NCBI GenBank assembly: GCA_964346645.1
Contig: CAYFVU010000001.1
Span: forward strand, 39,319-103,318
DNA: 64,000 nucleotides
Reading direction: 5' to 3'
Origin: CAYFVU01 sp964346645
GTDB lineage: Bacteria; Spirochaetota; Spirochaetia; DSM-16054; Sediminispirochaetaceae
In this document: positions 1-6,069 of the stretch, piece after piece
Numbering within the stretch: the first letter of the stretch is position 1
Layout: the number at the start of each line of letters is the position of its first letter
Program-made: the position numbers and the translations under genes
The notes under the pieces: generated by a model
What the model was told of the DNA's origin: nothing
Databases searched by the model: none
Seen by the model: only the letters and a program-made list of their open reading frames with translations

Positions 1-1102
1 ACATGGTGATGCGTACAGTCGAGAGATCACGCACATGTGCGGAGATATAGATATGCATGAAGGGCACTATGGTGTTTTCACCGCTTATGCTGAGGCTGTC
101 GGCGAGGAAACGATAGGTATTGTTCCAATCGTACGATTCCTGAATGCTCCCGCTGTAGAGAGTCACACTCTCGTCCGAGGAGTCGAAGTGTACTATATAG
201 CGGTTGCTCGGGTTATTGGCGGAGGCGGAGAGCAGCCATGGGCCGTCGAGAAACTTCTTGAGATCCTCTTTTTTTCCCTGGAGGAGGTCTCTCAGCTGGT
301 TGTCCTCGATCTCTTGTCCCGGAATTTTCTCGGACGTGACCTGCAGATATTCGCTGGAGACGGGCCTCCATGCGTAGGTGGTTTTTACAATGTCTCCGAG
401 CCGTTCGGAACTCTCGTCCTTGGTTGTGGTTACGACGGGATAGGCCGTTCCGCTTCTCAATCCCTTCTGGTAGGACTGGGAACGCTTCTCTTCCTTCAGC
501 TCGATCGTTCCCATCACCTCCAGCGAGAGAATCGTCTCGAAGTAGAGGCCGAGCTGGTCGGGACTCGAGGTCCTCCGGAATATATCCATCGTCTGACGGC
601 CGTCTTCCGTCATTCCGTTGCACAGGATCTCGAGATTATGGTCTCCCGTCGCATCGACGACGCTCACGTTGAAGCTTCGCCGGGAGGTTGCTAAAGTCTT
701 CCCCTTCCAAGTGACCACGTATTTGTCGCGGACGGTGTCGTAGTCCGCGATCATCAGGCGTACCGCGCCGGCTCCTTTCTGGGTATCCTTAATGGCGAGC
801 ACCTGTTCGTCGTTGCGGTCGAGGTCGAGGTTGACTTCCAAGAGCTGGATAATCTGTGCGTCCGGTGGCACCTGCACCCGGGGAACCGGCTTCTCCTCCT
901 CGGTGTAGGTCTCATCTTCAACGAGGGTGGAAGCCTCTGCTTCGCCGTTTCCGTCCCCGAGCTCTATCTCCTTCGGCTCGCTTATGTAGGTTGCCTCGGG
1001 CTTGCTCTCGTCTTCGCAGCCCGTTGCGAGCACGAAGACGAGCCCGAGTAGAATTGCCGGATGAATGATGTGGGAAAGATAATCGGGGGTACTGCGGATC
1101 AT
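1..1102 (-). CDS. Pallilysin-related lipoprotein, C-terminal end cut off by the window edge
   Basis: The visible 367 residues begin with a short basic N-terminus, a hydrophobic stretch and a lipobox ending LATGC (Cys29), so this should be a lipoprotein facing the periplasm or surface. An acidic, low-complexity linker follows (about residues 30-75), then a folded region. The segment near residues 280-365 (motif FLDGPWLLS, then YIVHFDSSDESVTLYSG) resembles my memory of the lipocalin-like domain of T. pallidum Tp0751 (pallilysin). The order lipoprotein, DHH protein, VWA protein, cfpA matches the Tp0751-Tp0748 region as I recall it. The start ATG overlaps the stop of the upstream DHH gene by four bases (ATGA), so the two are probably translationally coupled. 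No HExxH motif is seen in the visible part, but the end is missing. Adhesion or protease activity is only inferred by similarity. Confidence 0.6.
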   Translation of the reverse strand, partial: MIRSTPDYLSHIIHPAILLGLVFVLATGCEDESKPEATYISEPKEIELGDGNGEAEASTLVEDETYTEEEKPVPRVQVPPDAQIIQLLEVNLDLDRNDEQVLAIKDTQKGAGAVRLMIADYDTVRDKYVVTWKGKTLATSRRSFNVSVVDATGDHNLEILCNGMTEDGRQTMDIFRRTSSPDQLGLYFETILSLEVMGTIELKEEKRSQSYQKGLRSGTAYPVVTTTKDESSERLGDIVKTTYAWRPVSSEYLQVTSEKIPGQEIEDNQLRDLLQGKKEDLKKFLDGPWLLSASANNPSNRYIVHFDSSDESVTLYSGSIQESYDWNNTYRFLADSLSISGENTIVPFMHIYISAHVRDLSTVRITM

Positions 1103-2100
1103 TCCTTGTATTCTTCCATTTCCTCGTTGTAGGTGCTCAACATGTCTAACACTTTTTGTTTCAACGTATCAAGCGGCCACTTACTCTTGAATCCGGCGGC
1201 TGTCTTGTGTCCTCCGCCTCCAAAGGTCTGTGCAATGTGTGCCACATCGATATTGCCCTTCGAGCGCATCGAGCACCTCAAAACCCCCCTCTCGTTCTCC
1301 TTCAGGAAGACCGACACCCGGATGGTTTCGCTCTTGAGGGGTATATTGATGAGTGTATCCGCCTCTTCGTACATCGCTTCGCACTCGGCGATGGTCTCTT
1401 TTGTCATCGTCAGGAGTGATACGTGCTGGTTGTAGTGGAACTCTAAAGTGGAAAGAACGGCTGATTGCAGTTTGAGGGCAGATATCGAATTGCTTTCGTA
1501 TATCTTGCGGTAGATGTAGTTGGGATTTACGCCGATAGAGACGAGGTGGTGGCCGATGAGAAAGGTTTTCGCACTCGTTTTAGGATAGATAAAGGAGCCG
1601 GTGTCGTAAACGATGCCGACGTAGAGCGCCTGCGCCGTAGAATAGTCTATCTCCCAGCCCTGTTCAATGAAGAAGTCGTAGAGGATTTCGCAGGTAGAGC
1701 ATGCCGACTCGACGACGTGGTTCGTGCTGAGCGTCTCCTCGTCCGATTCATGGTGGTCTACGATGAAGTGCTCGTCCACCTCGGTCAGCACATAGTCGTA
1801 GACCTGACCTATGTTGTGGACGTCGTTGGTGTCCAGTATGAGCAGTGCATAGCCGCTCAATTCGTGGGGGACATCTTCCGGTTTTCTCACTACCCGGATA
1901 TCTCCCTCTTTATAGAGAAAGTGGTACTTCTTGGTTGCCGGGTCGGCGTTGTATATCTCGACATCCTTTCCTATTCGCTTGAGCATCAGGAACATAGCGA
2001 CTTCGCTCCCGATGGCGTCGCCGTCCGGGGTCTCGTGTGCGGTGAGTATTATCCTGTCATTGCGATCGATAAACGATTTGAGTTGTTGAAACGCATCCAT
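1099..2100 (-). CDS. nrnA: DHH/DHHA1 phosphoesterase, NrnA-like
   Basis: This 333-residue protein has the order of DHH motifs expected of the NrnA family, which degrades nanoRNA and/or dephosphorylates pAp in the cytoplasm. Motif I is HETPDGDAIGSE (His22, Asp26, Asp28), motif II has Asp90 in LDTND, motif III is VDHHESDE (Asp115-His116-His117), and the C-terminal DHHA1 domain has the glycine-rich substrate loop GGGGHKTAAGF near residue 300. Length is typical. It lies between the VWA protein upstream (19 bases apart) and the lipoprotein downstream (four-base overlap), so the three genes are probably one minus-strand operon. Whether it favours nanoRNA, pAp or a cyclic dinucleotide product cannot be decided from the sequence. 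Confidence 0.88.
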   Translation of the reverse strand: MDAFQQLKSFIDRNDRIILTAHETPDGDAIGSEVAMFLMLKRIGKDVEIYNADPATKKYHFLYKEGDIRVVRKPEDVPHELSGYALLILDTNDVHNIGQVYDYVLTEVDEHFIVDHHESDEETLSTNHVVESACSTCEILYDFFIEQGWEIDYSTAQALYVGIVYDTGSFIYPKTSAKTFLIGHHLVSIGVNPNYIYRKIYESNSISALKLQSAVLSTLEFHYNQHVSLLTMTKETIAECEAMYEEADTLINIPLKSETIRVSVFLKENERGVLRCSMRSKGNIDVAHIAQTFGGGGHKTAAGFKSKWPLDTLKQKVLDMLSTYNEEMEEYKE

Positions 2101-2119
2101 TTGAATGTAATCTTCTCGG

Positions 2120-2740
2120 TCAATTCGTTGTCCGACGTACCGACACGACCTCCCGTGCTATTCTTTCGGCCCGTTCGTCGATTCCGGGACCGATGATGCA
2201 TATCTTCCAGCCGTTTCGTTCGGTCACCTTACGGGGTATGAGGAGGTGGTGCGAGAAGTTACGGGTGGTGCCTGCATAGGGACTCGTCACCGGTGCTTCC
2301 TGAACGAGGTCAGAGAGGAGGAGGGTGTGGCTTCGTTCGACACGGCCGCCTCCTCTCATTGCCTCTTCATACAGATAGTCCAGCGCGCTCCCGATATCGG
2401 TGTAGGCTTTATTCGCGTGGATATCTTGGATTCTGGAGATGATTTTCCTCTTGTCCTCTTCGGAGCCTATCTTTTCGGATAGCACGAGCCTCGGATGTCG
2501 GAAGAACTCGACCAGCACGAGGGTATCTCCGGGTATGAGAATGTCGCTGATCAGCTCGCTGTTTACGTAATCCTTTACGTCCTCGATTTCCTGCTCCATA
2601 GAGAGAGATCTATCGAGGAGGATATAGAGGGTGAGGTTTCCCTTTCTTTCCAATGCGAACCCCGCGGAGGAAGCAAAGGTGATGAGAATCGCCGCGGTTC
2701 CCAAGATAACGTGAAATTTCGACAATCTGTTACTTCTCAT
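2120..2740 (-). CDS. Exported VWA-domain protein (Tp0750-like)
   Basis: A 206-residue protein with an N-terminal hydrophobic signal sequence (about residues 8-29) and then a single von Willebrand factor A domain. A complete-looking MIDAS metal site is present: DRSLS (Asp43, Ser45, Ser47), Thr114 in AYTDIGSAL and Asp144 in LLLSDL. It is likely periplasmic or surface exposed. By position it corresponds to T. pallidum Tp0750, a VWA protein encoded beside pallilysin; that comparison is from memory. It is the first gene of the minus-strand operon and diverges from cfpA; the 124 bases between them must hold both promoters. Binding partner unknown. Confidence 0.78.
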   Translation of the reverse strand: MRSNRLSKFHVILGTAAILITFASSAGFALERKGNLTLYILLDRSLSMEQEIEDVKDYVNSELISDILIPGDTLVLVEFFRHPRLVLSEKIGSEEDKRKIISRIQDIHANKAYTDIGSALDYLYEEAMRGGGRVERSHTLLLSDLVQEAPVTSPYAGTTRNFSHHLLIPRKVTERNGWKICIIGPGIDERAERIAREVVSVRRTTN

Positions 2741-2799
2741 TGTTTCAATCCTATCATGTTTGCCTACCGAAAAGAAGGCTAAAATTTAAAAAAACGTGC

Positions 2800-2829
2800 T
2801 TTACATTTTGCGTAACATGTTGATAATCT
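2800..2829 (+). promoter_or_regulatory. Candidate sigma-70 promoter of cfpA
   Basis: TTTACA at 2800-2805 is followed after 16 bases by GATAAT (2822-2827), or after 18 bases by TAATCT (2824-2829). The surrounding DNA is very A/T rich (a run of A at 2784-2794). A strong ribosome site, GAAGGAGAG, lies 5 bases before the cfpA ATG. This suits an abundant structural protein. The exact -10 is ambiguous. Confidence 0.5.
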
Positions 2830-2864
2830 ATTAATATGATAAAGAGAACACGAAGGAGAGTGCA

Positions 2865-4958
2865 ATGGGAAGTATAGATTTACCTAAAAGCCCGATGGTT
2901 TTTCATCCTACGAAACGTAGTGCTGTCGGTTCGCGTAACTCCCTGGCTCAGGAGAGTAGGGACCAACAGGTGGAAGTGGATCGTTTGCTGGAGGAAGAAG
3001 TTGATAAGGTCATGAACCATGTCTCCTCGAAACTCCCAAAGGATGTTCTCGAGAGAATGGACGTTATGGGTGGTTTGAAGGAGAAGATCTACAACTACTT
3101 CAACCAGAACTACCAGAACATGTTCAACCGGTACATGGTTACCGCAGAAGACGAGATGGTGAAGAAGGTCAGGAACTTCGTCGACCGAGAAGAGATGAAG
3201 GTAATGACCCGTTACACGCCGAAGGAGATATCCGCTCTCCTCGATGAAGTAGGCGGAATGGACCGTTTCAACACCGGAGAAATCGAAAAATCCGTGGTAA
3301 ACATGTACGGTCACCTTCAGGGCCACATTCAGCGAGGCGTAAACGACCTCGAGAACCTCACCAACTCTCTTCTTCGACAGAAAACGGATGTCGGCGCCTT
3401 CATCCGAGGTGAAAATGCCTACTCCGTCGTCAAGTGCGCTTTTAAGGACAACATCGACAAGCCGAAAACCGTTACCGATGTAAAGCTTTCCGTCAATATC
3501 CTCGACTCTGAGCTGATCAGCCCGATCTACCATTATCAGGTAACCGTCGAGTATCTCATCAAGGAGATGATCGGCAAGCACATCATCGACCAGATCGACA
3601 AAGAGATCGAGGACCTCAAAGAGCAGCGTATCGATGAGGGCAAGGAAGAGCTCGACGACGACGAGATCATCTTCGAGAAGATGAAGAGGGTCGAGAATCA
3701 CACCTCCGACGACGCCGATGATCCGAAGTCGAATCGTTACAAGTACATGGCCAAGCGGCTCATGCAGCGGCTCGAGGGACTTCGCGCCGAGATCGATCCC
3801 GAGGAATTCGATCAGCTCAACATTCGTGAGAATCTGAAGAAGATCATCGACCTCGAGAACATCCGGAACCGCGGCTTCAATACGGCGATCAACAGCATCA
3901 CATCCATCCTCGACACATCGAAGATGGGCTATCAGTACATCGAGAACCTAAAGAACGCGAGAGAGCTCATACTGCGTGAGTACGAAGACACCGATCCGAG
4001 CCATCTCCCCGACGAGCGTTACAAGCTCCAGCTCAAGTACTTCGACAATGCGCAGCTCATAGAAGAGAGAAAGGCCTACGATGTCCAGATCAAGTCCTTC
4101 GAGGTCGAGGTACAGCACCTCTGGGACGTGCTCGATATGGTCTACGAAGATCAGAAGATGTTCAAGCGGATCACCGACTACAAGGATCTGGCAAAGATCT
4201 ACAAGAACAAGATCAAACGAAAGATCAAAGACAAGACCGGAGATCCTCTCTACGAAGACATAGACAAGGTCTGGGACGAGATCACCTGGGTACGGCCTGC
4301 CGAGACTCAGGTAGAGAAGATGAATCGAACCTACCTCTATGACAAGAACAAGACTTTCAAGAAGCTCATTATGATGCGGGAGAAGCTCCAGAACATGTAC
4401 GGCTACCGCTACCCCGTGCAGCGGAGAGTCATGGAGGAGCGGCTCCAGTTTCTCGAACAGGAGTTCAACCGATTCGACTACATCATCAACCCCTACCACA
4501 TCCAGCCGGGGCTCCTGCTCGACGTCGACATCACCTCCATCAAGAGGAAGAAGGCGACCCTCGACGGAATGGCAAACGTGCTGAACGAGTTCCTGCACGG
4601 AGTCTCCAAAGGCTTCCAGGATGCGGCATTTGCCTCGTTCTCCAGAAGAAGGTCCACCCTCCGCGATGACATCGACCAGCATTTCGCAGGTGACATGATG
4701 CCCGAAGAAGAAGAAGAGGGCGGTCAGGAGAGCAAGGGTCAGGGTTATCTCGACATGCTCAACTCCTCGTCCGAAGGTCAGCAAGCCTCAGAGAGTCAGA
4801 CCGTGGTAAGCGACTCTAAGAGCTCCGGCAAAGGCGGAAAGAAGAGTTCGACAAAGAGCAGTACCGGCAAATCCGGCGGCTCGAAAGGGAGTTCCGGCGG
4901 CAAGAAGAGAGGAAGACCGAAAAAGAGTCAGAGCGACGACGGCTTAAAGTCGTTGTAA
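2865..4958 (+). CDS. cfpA: Cytoplasmic filament protein A (CfpA) with an AT-hook-like C-terminal tail
   Basis: This 697-residue protein matches the treponemal CfpA sequence as I recall it over most of its length, for example YNYFNQNYQNMFNRY, HLQGHIQRGVNDLENLTNSL, TDVGAFIRGENAYS, SVNILDSELISPIYHYQV and RNRGFNTAINSITSILDTSK. CfpA forms ribbon filaments running along the cytoplasmic side of the inner membrane beneath the flagella; loss in T. denticola gave chained cells with uneven DNA. The body is highly charged and mostly helical, with probable coiled coils. The odd part is the end: after an acidic segment (EEEEEGG, about 620) comes a Ser/Gly/Lys tail from about 645 that holds KKRGRPKK at 680-687, a canonical AT-hook core. 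It is the first gene of a plus-strand cluster, with a strong ribosome site. The family call is firm; DNA binding by the tail is inference. Confidence 0.93.
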   Translation: MGSIDLPKSPMVFHPTKRSAVGSRNSLAQESRDQQVEVDRLLEEEVDKVMNHVSSKLPKDVLERMDVMGGLKEKIYNYFNQNYQNMFNRYMVTAEDEMVKKVRNFVDREEMKVMTRYTPKEISALLDEVGGMDRFNTGEIEKSVVNMYGHLQGHIQRGVNDLENLTNSLLRQKTDVGAFIRGENAYSVVKCAFKDNIDKPKTVTDVKLSVNILDSELISPIYHYQVTVEYLIKEMIGKHIIDQIDKEIEDLKEQRIDEGKEELDDDEIIFEKMKRVENHTSDDADDPKSNRYKYMAKRLMQRLEGLRAEIDPEEFDQLNIRENLKKIIDLENIRNRGFNTAINSITSILDTSKMGYQYIENLKNARELILREYEDTDPSHLPDERYKLQLKYFDNAQLIEERKAYDVQIKSFEVEVQHLWDVLDMVYEDQKMFKRITDYKDLAKIYKNKIKRKIKDKTGDPLYEDIDKVWDEITWVRPAETQVEKMNRTYLYDKNKTFKKLIMMREKLQNMYGYRYPVQRRVMEERLQFLEQEFNRFDYIINPYHIQPGLLLDVDITSIKRKKATLDGMANVLNEFLHGVSKGFQDAAFASFSRRRSTLRDDIDQHFAGDMMPEEEEEGGQESKGQGYLDMLNSSSEGQQASESQTVVSDSKSSGKGGKKSSTKSSTGKSGGSKGSSGGKKRGRPKKSQSDDGLKSL

Positions 4959-4971
4959 TCAAGAATACTTG

Positions 4972-4998
4972 CATAGGCGCCCACACAGGGCGCCTATG
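4972..4998 (+). other. Perfect 11-bp hairpin between cfpA and the next gene
   Basis: CATAGGCGCCC (4972-4982), loop ACACA, then GGGCGCCTATG (4988-4998). No T-run follows, so it is not a classic intrinsic terminator. It lies 14 bases after the cfpA stop and 30 before the next start. In this place a GC-rich stem most likely protects the cfpA 3' end or lowers expression of the downstream genes; partial termination is possible. Confidence 0.6.
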
Positions 4999-5028
4999 TA
5001 GTATATACCTATGTAAAAGAGGTGCTTC

Positions 5029-6051
5029 ATGATCGATATTCCCCATGAATTTGAACATTTGAGTACTCGTAATGGTTTTAACAACGCGTTATCGCATTTT
5101 AGAATCGTTTCGAGTCTTATCGATGAGTTCGAGGGTAAATACAACATTGCGGATGTGCTCAACGAACGTCTTGCCAAAAAGGAGATAGATTCCAAACAGG
5201 TAGTGCCGATTGTCCATGCGCTTCTCATCGATAAGTACGCATACACTCCTTTTTCGCATACGATGACAGTACGTATAGAGGATTTCTCCTACATACACGA
5301 ACAGGTATCGAAGTGGAAGGCGGTAGATATCACGCTTCTCTACTTTCACCCGGATCTCGGACCGGTGCTCATCAATCCGAAGAACAAAGAGCATTTCTCG
5401 TCGATAAACGAGCTCAAAGAGAACGAGCTCGTGACGATATATGTAGGTGGATTCGGTGCCGAGCTCGACCAGAAGCTCGTTGATACCGCAATGAAGGCTA
5501 TGAAAAAGCTCTTGGACGGAAAAAAAGCCAAGAGCCCGGACTCCCTGCTCAAAGGATCATTTACCTTCAAGCCGTTAAAACGGGAAACTCCGAAGAAGCA
5601 GAAACGAAGTACCCGAAGCACCAAGCGAAAGACGAGCTCTTCGAAATCGGAAAGCCAAGAGACCGTAGAAGAAGCTCCTAAAAAAGAGGAAGAGCAGAAG
5701 AGCAGTGAGAGAACCGGCCCACGGCGCATGTCCCCGTTCTACTCGGTGCCCGTCACCAACGAGCTCTTCCACAACGGGAATGTAGAAGCGTGGAAGAAGA
5801 TCATCCAAAGTTACAATGCAAAGCATCCGGAACTCCAGGTCTACATATACTACGAGGGCGAGCGTATCCACGACATCGCATCTCTCTTCAAATGGGGAAA
5901 GGTGAAGCACGGTAGCACCATACTCTTCGCCGTAGCGGGAGAGCAGATAAAGGACGTGGCAAAGCTCCAGCGCTATCTGCGTCAGGGAGCCAGCCCCCAA
6001 TTCGAAGCCTTTCTCAAGGGTCCGTCCAATAAGATTCTCAATCTATTCTAG
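5029..6051 (+). CDS. Unrecognised 340-residue protein encoded beside cfpA
   Basis: I do not recognise a named family. The protein has two folded-looking lobes, about residues 1-165 (mixed alpha/beta, no signal peptide) and 240-340 (start YSVPVTNELF), joined by a low-complexity linker of about 70 residues. The linker is first strongly basic (KKQKRSTRSTKRKTSSSK) and then acidic (EEAPKKEEEQ). No transmembrane segment is visible, so it should be cytoplasmic. It starts at an ATG with AGAGGTG upstream and ends 18 bases before the PPDK-like gene. Lying between cfpA and that gene suggests a shared role, perhaps with the filament, but nothing in the sequence shows the function. T. pallidum has a hypothetical gene at about this position (near TP0747), from memory. 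Confidence 0.7.
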   Translation: MIDIPHEFEHLSTRNGFNNALSHFRIVSSLIDEFEGKYNIADVLNERLAKKEIDSKQVVPIVHALLIDKYAYTPFSHTMTVRIEDFSYIHEQVSKWKAVDITLLYFHPDLGPVLINPKNKEHFSSINELKENELVTIYVGGFGAELDQKLVDTAMKAMKKLLDGKKAKSPDSLLKGSFTFKPLKRETPKKQKRSTRSTKRKTSSSKSESQETVEEAPKKEEEQKSSERTGPRRMSPFYSVPVTNELFHNGNVEAWKKIIQSYNAKHPELQVYIYYEGERIHDIASLFKWGKVKHGSTILFAVAGEQIKDVAKLQRYLRQGASPQFEAFLKGPSNKILNLF

Positions 6052-6069
6052 GAGAGGCAAGGAGAAGAG

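Noticed and set aside
35..694. 219-codon open frame on the plus strand at the left end
   Set aside because: It is the shadow of the minus-strand lipoprotein, which has signal peptide, lipobox and a start coupled to its neighbour.
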